Assembly (NCBI GenBank): GCA_900472485.1
Contig: UCII01000002.1
Coordinates: 1 to 64,000, forward strand
DNA: 64,000 nucleotides
From: Hyphomicrobiales bacterium
GTDB taxonomy: Bacteria > Pseudomonadota > Alphaproteobacteria > Rhizobiales > Rhizobiaceae
Direction of reading: 5' to 3'
Shown: in pieces, positions 8,459-17,266 of the stretch
Position numbering within the stretch: the first letter of the stretch is position 1
Layout of the letters: the number at the start of each line of letters is the position of its first letter
Made by a program: the position numbers and the translations under genes
The notes under the pieces: model-generated
Told to the model about the DNA's origin: nothing
Database searches by the model: none
What the model saw: only the letters and a program-made list of their open reading frames with translations

Positions 8459-9331
8459 ATGACTGCGAAGAATGCAACCAAATCGGCGAAACCAAGCCTG
8501 TGGCCGGAAGGTCGGCAATCGGCTGTGGCGCTCGCCTTCGATGTCGATGGCCCGACGGGCGATGCGATGCTCGACGGCTCGCTGCTCTCCAACCCACGCT
8601 ATTTCACGCAAGGCGCGTATGGCCCGTGGCGGGCGCTGCCGCGCCTTCTCGATCTTCTCGCAGCCTACGGCCTCAAGGCGACCTTCTTCGTGCCGACCTG
8701 GGTGGTCGAACATTGGCCGTCGCAATGCGAACGCATCCTTAGCGACGCCCACGAGATCGCCTATCACGGCCACTATCATGAGGTCTTCATCGATTGCAGC
8801 CGCCAGCAGCAGCTGGATATCATGGGACGCTCCCGCGACATTTTTCAAAGCCGTATGGGTGTGACACCGATCGGCTTCCGCACGCCCTCGGGCGACTGGA
8901 GCGACGAGACGGTGCAATTGCTGCACGAGTTCGGCGTAATCTATTCAAGTTCCATGCGCGGCGATGATCGACCTTACTTTCACACGACCTCCCGCGGTCG
9001 CGGCCTGGTCGAGATTCCGGGGCGCTGGGACATCGATGATTATACCGCACTCGCCTATAGCGAGGAGCCTGATTTCCCCATCGGTCTCGACCGCATCTCG
9101 GGTTACGCAGACGTCCAACGCAACTGGTGCGCGGAATTCGAAGGCTATCATCGCGAAGGACTTTGCTGGACGACGATCCTGCATCCGAAGGTCTGCGCCA
9201 AGCCTGGCCGGCTTGCGATCCTTGAAGGGCTTTTCAAAGCGATCACTGCCCATGGCGACAGCGTCTGGGCAACGCATTGCGCCGAAATCGCAAAATGGTG
9301 GATCGTACAACATCCGGAGAATGCCGCATGA
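8459..9331 (+). CDS. polysaccharide-deacetylase-fold (NodB-type) hydrolase 1
   Basis: A NodB-homology-domain protein of about 290 residues. The first conserved block is LAFDVDGPTGDAML, giving the catalytic and metal-binding aspartates. The metal histidines are in EIAYHGHYHE, and GFRTPSGDWSDET is the R-containing third motif. This subfamily (PuuE/HpPgdA-like) includes amidohydrolases acting on allantoin, hydantoins or cyclic imides as well as sugar deacetylases. With an amino-acid transporter and lyases around it, a small amide is a more likely substrate than peptidoglycan. Starts at 8417, 8447 and 8459 are all possible. It overlaps the next gene by four bases (ATGA). Confidence 0.85.
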   Translation: MTAKNATKSAKPSLWPEGRQSAVALAFDVDGPTGDAMLDGSLLSNPRYFTQGAYGPWRALPRLLDLLAAYGLKATFFVPTWVVEHWPSQCERILSDAHEIAYHGHYHEVFIDCSRQQQLDIMGRSRDIFQSRMGVTPIGFRTPSGDWSDETVQLLHEFGVIYSSSMRGDDRPYFHTTSRGRGLVEIPGRWDIDDYTALAYSEEPDFPIGLDRISGYADVQRNWCAEFEGYHREGLCWTTILHPKVCAKPGRLAILEGLFKAITAHGDSVWATHCAEIAKWWIVQHPENAA

Positions 9332-10227
9332 CCAGCACGGCTTTTGAAGGCTTTTGGCCACAGGGCAAGAGATGCGCCGCAATCGTCTCCGTGATCTTCG
9401 ACGACGGGCTTGATGCGGTCGCGCAGGCGCCGGATCTGAAAGGACGGAGCAAGAGCTTCTCCGTCTGGCAATATGGCGCCACGCGCGGCGTCGAACGTCT
9501 TTGCAGTGCTTTTGCCGATGCCGGTGCGCGCGCAAGCTGGTTCGTGCCGGGGATCGTTGCGGAGAACCACGAACAGCTGTTGCGCGATGCCGTGGCGCCG
9601 CACCATGAGATTGAGAGCCATGGCTGGAATTTCGAACGCTACGATGCGATGTCTGCTACCGCAGCCGTGGAGCTTCTCAAGCGCAGCCGCGAGAGGCTGA
9701 ACACAATCGCATCAAACGAGATTTCCGGCTTCCGGCTTCCGGCCGGCAACTGGCCACGTCGCTTCGACCATCTGCTCGTCGAAGCCGGCTATACCTGGTC
9801 GGCATCGTTGAACGGCGACGATGTACCCTACGGTCATTCCTCGTCGCTAGTAGAGATTCCGGTTCACAACGAGCTCGAGGACCGGCCTTACTTCCAGTTC
9901 AATTTCACGCCGGCCTTTCCGAAGGGGCAAAGCCGCATCCCGTCATATCAGGCGGTTCTCGGCAACTGGATCGCCGAGTTCGATGCCTACCGCAAATATG
10001 GCCTCTGCTACGTTATCCAGCTTCGCCCGGAATGGACCGGCACGCCCGGGCGGATCGCGCTCGTCGAAGCCTTGCTTGCCCATATTACAAGCTTCGATGA
10101 CGTGTGGCTGGCGACGGCTGCAGAGGTGGCCCGGTGGCACGCACGCAATGACGGCGCTTCACCCGCCGATCACCCGATCAATGTTTATGAAGCCTATGTC
10201 GATGAGGAACAGACCGGTGGGCGATAA
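9328..10227 (+). CDS. polysaccharide-deacetylase-fold (NodB-type) hydrolase 2
   Basis: A second NodB-fold protein, 299 residues, paralogous to the one just upstream and coupled to it by an ATGA overlap. The conserved blocks are VIFDDGLDA, then HEIESHGWNFERYD with the metal histidines, then GFRLPAGNWPRRFD. Adjacent pairs like this may form a heteromer or act in sequence on one substrate; which applies is not visible. The start at 9328 follows from the overlap, and the longer frame from 9277 is inside the preceding gene. The following MmgE/PrpD gene starts before this one ends, so the operon is tight. Confidence 0.85.
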   Translation: MTSTAFEGFWPQGKRCAAIVSVIFDDGLDAVAQAPDLKGRSKSFSVWQYGATRGVERLCSAFADAGARASWFVPGIVAENHEQLLRDAVAPHHEIESHGWNFERYDAMSATAAVELLKRSRERLNTIASNEISGFRLPAGNWPRRFDHLLVEAGYTWSASLNGDDVPYGHSSSLVEIPVHNELEDRPYFQFNFTPAFPKGQSRIPSYQAVLGNWIAEFDAYRKYGLCYVIQLRPEWTGTPGRIALVEALLAHITSFDDVWLATAAEVARWHARNDGASPADHPINVYEAYVDEEQTGGR

Positions 10228-11578
10228 TCTGACACGGACATTGGCGGGACTGGTTTGCTCGACGAAATTCGAGGCCTTTCCGGCCGAGACCATCCACAAG
10301 GCAAAGCTTCATATACTCGATACGCTGGGTGCCGCGATCGCCGGTTCGGCCTCCCGCGAAACCAATGCGGTCGTTACGATGCTTGATATCAATACCCAGG
10401 CCGGTCACGCCGCGATCTGGGGGCGACCGCTCGCGTCGGACGCAAGGACAGCCGCCTTCGTCAATGGGGTTTCCGCTCACGCTTATGAACTCGACGACAG
10501 CGGGGGCTGCGATCATTCCGGCGCCGTCGTCCTTCCGGCCGTCCTTGCCGCGCTCGGCGATCATGACCGGCCGGTGGGCGGCCGTGAATTGCTGCGGAGT
10601 GTCCTGCTCGGCTATGAAGTCGGCCGCCGTGTGCTGGAAGCGGTCGGCGGCTACGAAGAGCACAATGGTCTCGGCTGGCATTCGACAGGGACGTGCGGCG
10701 CATTCGGCGCTGCCGCCGCCGCCGGCAGCATGGTGAATCTCGATGCGACTGCGATGGCCTCCGCGCTCGGCTCGGCCTGCTCCTTTGCTGGTGGAACCTG
10801 GGCCTTCATCCATAATGGCAGCTCGACGAAAAAGCTTCATGCCGGCCGCGCCGCCGAAGGCGGCCTCATGTCCGCCTATCTCGCACGGCAGGGGTTCGAA
10901 GGCCCCGACGGCGTCTTCGAGGCGGAGCGCTGGGGCAGCTTTTTTGCAACCTTCGGTACGGGCAAGGGCGATCCGCAGGCGCTTCTCCGCGACTTCGGGG
11001 ACTACTGGCGGCTCAATCGCTGTTCCATCAAGCCGCATGCCACCTGCCGCGGGACGCATGCAGGGATCGACGCGCTTGACCTGATGCTGCACGACCATGG
11101 CCTTGCACCCACCGACATAGTCGCCATCGAGGTGGATATCAGCGGTTTCCAGTACGGCATGTGCGGCGGCAAGGTCATCACATCCCGCGCCCAGGCGCAA
11201 ATGAGCCTGCCCTATGCGCTGGCGGCGCGGCTGCGTTACGGCAAGGTTTTTCTGGCTGAACTAGAGGAAGCCGCGTGGTCGGCAGCCGAGATCGGACCGT
11301 TGATGGAGCGCATCACGGTGCGTATCGATCCGGCCTTGAAGGACGAGGATGAGCCGGCGATCACCATCATGACCGCCGCGGGCGAGCGACATCGGCTTGT
11401 CGTCGAATTTCCACTCGGGGGACCGCAGAACCCGCTGAGCGATGAGAGGCTGATCGGCAAATATGCGGCGCTCGCCGGCATGGTGCTGCCGGCATCAAGG
11501 GTCGACGCTCTCGGCGACTTCGTTCTCAATCTCGAAAACCAGACCGACACCCGCAGCCTGCTTGCGCTGCTTCAATAG
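10202..11578 (+). CDS. MmgE/PrpD-family protein (dehydratase/isomerase/epimerase)
   Basis: A 458-residue MmgE/PrpD protein. Family hallmarks are KLHILDTLGAAIAGS near the N terminus, AFVNGVSAHAYELDDSG, GWHSTGTCGAFGAAAAAG and KKLHAGRAAEGGLMSAYLA. Known members are 2-methylcitrate dehydratase, cis-aconitate decarboxylase and the iminodisuccinate epimerase of Agrobacterium. Because the next gene is an argininosuccinate-lyase-type C-N lyase, an epimerase role on an amino-polycarboxylate is attractive, but this is inference from context. I chose the ATG at 10202, overlapping the previous gene by 26 bases; a GTG at 10217 is an alternative. Confidence 0.88.
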   Translation: MRNRPVGDNLTRTLAGLVCSTKFEAFPAETIHKAKLHILDTLGAAIAGSASRETNAVVTMLDINTQAGHAAIWGRPLASDARTAAFVNGVSAHAYELDDSGGCDHSGAVVLPAVLAALGDHDRPVGGRELLRSVLLGYEVGRRVLEAVGGYEEHNGLGWHSTGTCGAFGAAAAAGSMVNLDATAMASALGSACSFAGGTWAFIHNGSSTKKLHAGRAAEGGLMSAYLARQGFEGPDGVFEAERWGSFFATFGTGKGDPQALLRDFGDYWRLNRCSIKPHATCRGTHAGIDALDLMLHDHGLAPTDIVAIEVDISGFQYGMCGGKVITSRAQAQMSLPYALAARLRYGKVFLAELEEAAWSAAEIGPLMERITVRIDPALKDEDEPAITIMTAAGERHRLVVEFPLGGPQNPLSDERLIGKYAALAGMVLPASRVDALGDFVLNLENQTDTRSLLALLQ

Positions 11579-11626
11579 AGGATGCGCCCGGAGGAGGGTG
11601 GCATTCGTTCAAAAGGGAAGACCGCG

Positions 11627-13015
11627 ATGAGAAACCAGAAAGAAACCACATGGTCCCCGCTGTTCAAGGAGGCCGTTTCCAGGGATTTCGAGAGCTTTCA
11701 TGAATGCCTTGATCAGGACAAGCGCATAGCCCTGCACGACGTTGCCGGTTCCAAGGTCCATGCCGAGATGCTTGCCCGCGCTGGCATTCTGACTGTCGGG
11801 GACAACGCGCAGATCCAGACCGGCCTCGATCAGGTGGCGGAAGAAATGCACTCCGGCGCTTTCGAGTGGAAGACGGAGCTTGAAGACGTTCATACTAATG
11901 TCGAGGATCGGCTGATCGCACTCATCGGCGATGCCGGCAAGAAATTGCATACCGCCAGATCGCGCAACGATCAGGTCGCGACCGACATCCGCCTCTATGC
12001 CCGCGAGCAATTGGATCTTCTGGCTGATGATCTAAAGGCGCTCATTGGTGCCTTCGTCGATCTTGCCGAGAAACATGCCGACGCCATCATGCCAGGCTTC
12101 ACCCATCTACAGGTGGCACAGCCCGTGACCTTTGGTCACCATCTCATGGCCTATGTCGAAATGTTTCTGCGCGATCTCGATCGTGTCCGCGCAGCGCGCG
12201 AGCGCCTCAACGTTTCACCGCTTGGTGCTGCAGCGCTCGCGGGCACCGGCTATCCGATCGACCCCGAATACAGCGCCTCCAAGCTTGGCTTTGCCACATC
12301 CTTTGCCAATTCGCTCGATGCCGTTTCCGACCGCGATTATGTCGTCGATGTCTGCAGTGCCGGGTCGATCATCATGGGACATCTGTCGCGCTTCAGCGAG
12401 GAGGTCATCCTCTGGTGCACGCCGATGTTCGATTTCATTGAAGTGGGTGACCAGTTCTGCACCGGTTCCTCGATCATGCCGCAGAAGCGCAATCCGGATC
12501 TGGCGGAGCTTGTGCGCGGCAAGACCGCCCGTGTCATGGGCAATCTCGCCTTTTCGGCGGCCCTGATGAAAAGCCAGCCGCTTGCCTTCAACAAGGACCA
12601 ACAGGAATCGAAGCCGCCGCTCACCGATACGCTTGAAACCGTCCGCGCCGCGGTCAGCGTTACCGCGCAAATGATCCCGACGATCATGGCCAAACATGCA
12701 AAAATGCTCGCGGCCGCCAATCAGGGTTATTCGACGGCAACCGATCTTGCCGATTATCTCGTCCGCGCCGGCTTGCCGTTTCGCGATGCGCACCACGCCG
12801 TTGCCGCGATCGTTGGGAATGCCCGCGACAGGGCGCTGTCGACGCTTTCGGAACTTTCGCTCGCCGACATGCAGGCCTTTTCGCCTGGTATTCGCGAGGA
12901 TGTCTTCGAGGTGCTGACCGTCGAGGGCTCCGTCGCTAGCCGTGATCACAAGGGCGGCACCGCGCCGCGAAGGGTCCGGGAAGCCATCGAGACGGTGCGC
13001 CGCGCGATCGCCTGA
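11627..13015 (+). CDS. argininosuccinate lyase paralogue (C-N lyase)
   Basis: A 462-residue member of the fumarase/aspartase/argininosuccinate lyase superfamily. The argininosuccinate-lyase blocks HTARSRNDQV, GFTHLQVAQPVTFGHH and the signature GSSIMPQKRNPD are all intact, so it should be active. No other arginine gene is nearby, and it sits in a transport and catabolic operon. A role in cleaving an N-substituted aspartate to fumarate plus an amine is therefore as plausible as arginine synthesis. The closest functional precedents are ethylenediaminedisuccinate lyase and iminodisuccinate C-N lyase. The start at 11627 is preceded by GGGAAG. Confidence 0.85.
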   Translation: MRNQKETTWSPLFKEAVSRDFESFHECLDQDKRIALHDVAGSKVHAEMLARAGILTVGDNAQIQTGLDQVAEEMHSGAFEWKTELEDVHTNVEDRLIALIGDAGKKLHTARSRNDQVATDIRLYAREQLDLLADDLKALIGAFVDLAEKHADAIMPGFTHLQVAQPVTFGHHLMAYVEMFLRDLDRVRAARERLNVSPLGAAALAGTGYPIDPEYSASKLGFATSFANSLDAVSDRDYVVDVCSAGSIIMGHLSRFSEEVILWCTPMFDFIEVGDQFCTGSSIMPQKRNPDLAELVRGKTARVMGNLAFSAALMKSQPLAFNKDQQESKPPLTDTLETVRAAVSVTAQMIPTIMAKHAKMLAAANQGYSTATDLADYLVRAGLPFRDAHHAVAAIVGNARDRALSTLSELSLADMQAFSPGIREDVFEVLTVEGSVASRDHKGGTAPRRVREAIETVRRAIA

Positions 13016-13091
13016 GTGCCGTCGGTTGCCATTCCACGCACATGCTTTAATGCTTGCTGTTCGAGACAGCAGCGGAGAAGCCGGGTAGGGA

Positions 13092-14033
13092 ATGGAGCCG
13101 AGGTTCGATCACAACAGATTGCCGCCGCTGCAGACGCTGCAGACATTTTCCGTTGTCGCGGAAACGGGCAGCTTTACGGCGGCGGCGGCGGAGCTCAACC
13201 TCAGTCAGAGTGCGATCAGCCGGCAGGTGCAGCAGCTCGAGCATTATTTCGGCTGCAGCCTATTTGAGCGCCATACCCGCAAGGTCGCGCTGACGGAACG
13301 CGGCATGGCGCTGATCCCGATCGTCGACGGCCTGCTCGCCTCGCTGAAGACCTCGTTCGAGGCGACGCGAACGACGGTTCGGTCGCTGACCATCCGTATG
13401 CCGCCGACCTTCGCACGCAAATGGTTCCTGCCGCGCCTGCCGGATCTCCATAGCCGTCACGAAGACCTGAATATCAATATCGATACCGCTTGGTTCCTAC
13501 GGCCGACCTTTTCGGTTGGCGATATCGACATGCTGATCACTTATGGCAATGGCAACTGGCCCGGCATGGATGTGCTGCCGCTATTGCGGGAGCAGTTGAC
13601 GCCGATGTGCTCGCCGCAGTTTCTATCGAAACTCGGCGATCCGCCTGCGGTCAGAAACCTGCAGAACTGCGTTTTGCTGCATTCTAACCCACGTCACAGC
13701 GACTGGACCCTCTGGCTGCAGGCCGAAGGCGCCTATTCGTTCCAGGCTGCCCGCCATCAAGTCTTCGACACGCAGGATTTCGCGATGACCGCTGCTGCAA
13801 GCGGCTATGGCGTGACGATGGGCGATCTCGCCTTTTCGCGCCAGGATCTGGAAAGCGGCGAGTTGGTCGCTCCATTCGAGCGGATCATCGACAGCGGGTA
13901 CGGCTACTATGCACTCTGGCCGGCCCGCGCCGAAGCGCGCCAGAAAGTGCGCGCCTTTTCGGATTGGCTGGGGCACGCCTGCAGCACAAGCGCCGACGGC
14001 TTTGGCGGAGATCGAACCGAGACTTCATCGTAG
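13092..14033 (+). CDS. LysR-family regulator, GcvA-like
   Basis: A 313-residue LysR protein. The N-terminal winged helix reads LQTLQTFSVVAETGSFTAAA followed by LNLSQSAISRQVQQLE, and FERHTRKVALTERG matches the GcvA branch. The C-terminal two-thirds is a substrate-binding domain (LTIRMPPTFARKWFLPRLPDL). It follows the lyase gene by 76 bases on the same strand. It is the natural regulator of the 5806-13015 operon and might bind the T-N11-A palindrome at 5685. The effector is unknown. Confidence 0.9.
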   Translation: MEPRFDHNRLPPLQTLQTFSVVAETGSFTAAAAELNLSQSAISRQVQQLEHYFGCSLFERHTRKVALTERGMALIPIVDGLLASLKTSFEATRTTVRSLTIRMPPTFARKWFLPRLPDLHSRHEDLNINIDTAWFLRPTFSVGDIDMLITYGNGNWPGMDVLPLLREQLTPMCSPQFLSKLGDPPAVRNLQNCVLLHSNPRHSDWTLWLQAEGAYSFQAARHQVFDTQDFAMTAAASGYGVTMGDLAFSRQDLESGELVAPFERIIDSGYGYYALWPARAEARQKVRAFSDWLGHACSTSADGFGGDRTETSS

Positions 14034-15327
14034 CATTCCTTCCGCAAAATCAGCCATTTTTTCCAGCGCCTCTATCCAGATCGCAACTGTCGCGGCATGG
14101 CCGTCCAGCGTGCCGAGCGCTCGCTGCCAAGATAGCTGGCGCGGTCGAGCTTCGAGTCATGTCCGCCATGCGGCATGCGCATCGAGCAGCCACGGATGCT
14201 GGCTGCTTTCAAGAGCGCCGTAGGAAGAGTGTGCGCTCCCCTCGTGACAATGCTGAAACGCACTCTCACTGATCGCAATTGAAGGCCGGTATTGCGGTGT
14301 GTCACTCGAGGTGGACGGTTCGAATCTCTTCAAGAGCCGCAATTTTTTCGGTTGTATGGATGGCCCATCACAAGAGCTTGCTTTAGCTCGGTGAAAGAGC
14401 AGGCCGACCGAAGGTCCAGGCCGAGTGCGGCATCGGCAGGTTCCATCCCGTTGAGACGGTTTAGAATGCCAAGCGGCATCAGATGCGTGGATGTGCAGTG
14501 TCAAGAGAAGGTCTCTTTCCCGCAATCGATGCATACGAACCGAACGCTTCGGTCGAGATTGGACGCGTAAGGAGGAATTGTTAGCGCGGAAGGTGCATAT
14601 GATTTAGTTCTATTTGACAACTGGAAAATTGTCGCCTGAATCGTAAACTTCTGATCGTGAGCTTGCAAGCTCAGGGGAGATGCGGCTAGGAGCGCCGGTG
14701 CGCTCGTCGGTGCAAATAAGCCGAAACAGGCGGTTCGACTCCGCGGCCGCAACCACGCCTTTCGATAGGATCGCAAACCGGTCGTCCTATTGCTCCAGAA
14801 TCCCAGCATCTCGGCCTCCTCGGCCACGGAAGCGACCTGCGAATCGCGCAAGGCTCGGTGCCGACGTTCCGTGCTTTCCGCGAAACCATGTCGAATTGGG
14901 ATGTTATGGTCCATCCGACGAAAAGGATCACGGTAAACAAAAACGCTAGTCATCGCATGAGAAGTGTTTGGCCGTTGCGGTGGCCGCATACTCACCAAAT
15001 TCCGCCTCTTGCGTTGCGCTGGAAAAAAGCTCGCTCGTCATCAGACTAAGGTCCGTGTTCAACGCCGGTCTATTCGGATAGTGCATGACTGCCCCCGGTC
15101 GCCGACACCACTGCCACCCGTCGGCGGTCTGCCCTGTCATCGGACCAATCTCCGGTGACAGGGCAAATAATCAGGCTTTGGGTCGGCGTTCGCTCAAAGC
15201 CGCATGGACAGCCGACTTCCCGCCGGAGGAGCGCTTCACCCCGTTACCGTCATCTGCTGCTTCGAGCACCCAGCACCCACGCGGTACTGAACGACTCCGG
15301 GAATAGGGGCTGGAAGCACCGAGCGCG
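14034..15327. other. 1.3 kb without a recognisable gene
   Basis: Several frames of 60-165 codons exist on both strands (for example 14501-14998 minus), but none shows a known motif, a ribosome binding site or protein-like composition. The stretch may be decayed coding DNA. The only clear structure is a strong hairpin at 15130-15165. Loss of genes after rearrangement is possible, but no transposase fragment was recognised. Confidence 0.5.
15130..15165. repeat. 15-bp inverted repeat (strong hairpin) in gene-free DNA
   Basis: TGCCCTGTCATCGGA (15130-15144) and TCCGGTGACAGGGCA (15151-15165) pair over 15 bp with one T-G wobble, around the loop CCAATC. There is no T run on either side, so it is not a standard terminator. 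It might be a protein-binding site, a small-RNA stem or the relic of an element end. Confidence 0.55.
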
Positions 15328-16125
15328 TTAACTGGACGCAGCGGCATCTTTTAGATGAAGGGCAAAGCCTGATGCCGCCGGATCGCCCAATTCCGCGCGG
15401 AGTTGCATGGCCGGAATATGGTAATCCCCGCCATTTTGGCGCCTGTAAGGAATGGGGCGTGTGGTTTCGAGCGTTCGCATCCGATCGCGCAGATGTTTTG
15501 CCGCGGCTTCGAAGCGGGCGTCGTCGAAGCGATCGGTACTGTACGTTACGAAGGGCGGCAGCACATCGTAGCCGGGATAGTAGAGAATCCCGTGATTGAT
15601 CGGAAACAGAAGATCATCGATAGGGCCATTGATTCCGCGGGGAGCGTAGTGCTCCTCCCAACCACCTGCGGTTACGATCAACATGGCCCGCTTGCCGACC
15701 AAGGTTCCCTCTCCATAGCGATCACCCCAACGTTTGTCGCTATGTTCGCCGACGCCATAGGCGAACCCATAAGCAAACACGCGGTCGACCCAGCCTTTCA
15801 GGATGGCCGGCATGGCGAACCACCAGAGCGGAAACTGCAGGATCAGCGTATCGGCCCAGAGAAGCTTTTCGATCTCCGCTTTGACATCGTCCGTCAGCGT
15901 TTCGCCGCTGAAAGCATGTTTGGAAGCGGCGACCGGGATAAGCCGCTCGTCAGGAGCCAAAGACGGGAAATCCGCGCGGTCGATCTCGGATTTCCAGCGC
16001 ATGGCATGGAGGTTGGATACCTGAACCGTATGGCCGGCTGCTTCCAGCTCCTGGACCGCGACATCACGTAACGATGCCGATAAGGATTTAGGTTCGGGGT
16101 GAGCGAAGACGATGAGCACATTCAT
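15328..16125 (-). CDS. NAD(P)H:quinone oxidoreductase (flavodoxin-fold)
   Basis: A 265-residue flavodoxin_2-type quinone reductase. It begins MNVLIVFAHPEPKSLSASLRD, the FMN/FAD phosphate-binding strand and loop of the NQO1/MdaB/KefF group. FPLWWFAMPAILKGWVDRVFAYGFAYG is the conserved middle block, and the isoalloxazine loop follows (VTAGGWEEHYAPRG). It would reduce quinones or similar electrophiles by two electrons. It is divergent from the LysR gene at 16219 with 93 bases between, the classic arrangement for LysR control of a detoxification enzyme. The ATG at 16125 opens a clean match to the family start. Confidence 0.9.
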   Translation of the reverse strand: MNVLIVFAHPEPKSLSASLRDVAVQELEAAGHTVQVSNLHAMRWKSEIDRADFPSLAPDERLIPVAASKHAFSGETLTDDVKAEIEKLLWADTLILQFPLWWFAMPAILKGWVDRVFAYGFAYGVGEHSDKRWGDRYGEGTLVGKRAMLIVTAGGWEEHYAPRGINGPIDDLLFPINHGILYYPGYDVLPPFVTYSTDRFDDARFEAAAKHLRDRMRTLETTRPIPYRRQNGGDYHIPAMQLRAELGDPAASGFALHLKDAAASS

Positions 16126-16218
16126 AATGGTACCTGCTTGTTGGGGAAACTCTCACTAAGCTAGGCCATGTTGCGCTAATGCGTTATATAGCAGGAATGG
16201 ATAGGATATTGCCGAATA

Positions 16219-17151
16219 ATGGATAGATCGGACGTCACGCTCGAACGCATCCGCACCTTCGTCCGCGTCGCCGAACGCGGGAATCTGTCGGCTGTGGCGC
16301 GCGAGTTGAACATCGGCCAGTCCAGTGTCACGCGGCACGTGCGTGAGCTCGAAGAAGCCCTCGGCGTGGCGCTGTTGAGCCGCACGACCCGCCGCGTCAC
16401 GCTCACAGAGGAAGGCGGGCTTTACTATGCCAACGCCATCCAAATCCTGCGCTTGTTGGAACAGGCGACCGACGAAGCGCGAAGCGCGCGGGGCGTCTCC
16501 GCCGGCACGGTTCGCATCTCCTGTACGGCAGCGCTCGGCGTCCGGCACGTCAGTCGATTGATCTTCGCCTTTCAGGATCGCCATCCGGACATCGCAGTCG
16601 ACTTCAGCCTGACGGATGAACGCGTTGATCTCATCCGCGAAGGCGTGGACATCGCACTGCGCCTCGGTCCGCTCGCCGACAGTTCCATGAAGCTGCGGGC
16701 GATCGGTCAAAGCCGGCGCGTCCTCGTCGCCTCTCCCGCCTATCTGGCAAGCCGTGGCCGGCCGGCGACACCCGAGGAGCTCAAGGACCATGAGGGCGTC
16801 CGCATGTCGAACGTTGCCGGGAGCGAATCTCTCGTGCTTGAACGGGCGGGAGGCATACGGCACCTCGTGCCTTTCAGCGGGCATCTGCGCGTCGATCACG
16901 GGCTCGCGGCGCGCGAAGCCTTTGTCGCGGGTCGCGGTTTAGGCCCTGCTCATATCTGGCTGGTGGACGACCTTCTTGCGGACGGCCGGCTCGAAGCGGT
17001 GCTGCCTGACTACGCTCCACCAGCCGTGCCGTTGAATATGCTGATCGCGCCCGAGCGAACCGGCATCGCGCGTGTCCGGCTGCTGGTTGAATTTCTGGCA
17101 GAGGGAATGCTCCGGGTCCCTGGTATAGAGCGGTCACGGGCTGGGAGTTAG
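16219..17151 (+). CDS. LysR-family transcriptional regulator
   Basis: A 310-residue LysR regulator. The winged helix spans roughly residues 8-66 (RIRTFVRVAERGNLSAVARE, then IGQSSVTRHVRELEEALGV), and the substrate-binding domain starts near GTVRISCTAALGVRHVSRLI. It is divergently transcribed from the quinone reductase gene and most likely controls it, with the operator in the 93-base gap. It converges on the luciferase-like gene at 17267. Confidence 0.9.
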   Translation: MDRSDVTLERIRTFVRVAERGNLSAVARELNIGQSSVTRHVRELEEALGVALLSRTTRRVTLTEEGGLYYANAIQILRLLEQATDEARSARGVSAGTVRISCTAALGVRHVSRLIFAFQDRHPDIAVDFSLTDERVDLIREGVDIALRLGPLADSSMKLRAIGQSRRVLVASPAYLASRGRPATPEELKDHEGVRMSNVAGSESLVLERAGGIRHLVPFSGHLRVDHGLAAREAFVAGRGLGPAHIWLVDDLLADGRLEAVLPDYAPPAVPLNMLIAPERTGIARVRLLVEFLAEGMLRVPGIERSRAGS

Positions 17152-17266
17152 ACCGCTTGCCTAACCCTTGCCTGTTTCCCTTACCGCTGCGGCAGAGATG
17201 GCTTAGAGGCAGCGGTCTCGGTCGAGAGGAAATCCGGACAGCCTTTCCCGATCTCGACATGCAGCG

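Noticed and set aside
11627..13015. Calling the lyase argH outright
   Set aside because: All argininosuccinate lyase motifs are present, but no arginine genes are nearby and the context is catabolic, so only the family is named.
14501..14998. 165-codon minus-strand frame in the gene-free region
   Set aside because: Arg/Ser/Pro-rich shadow-like composition, no motif and no ribosome binding site.
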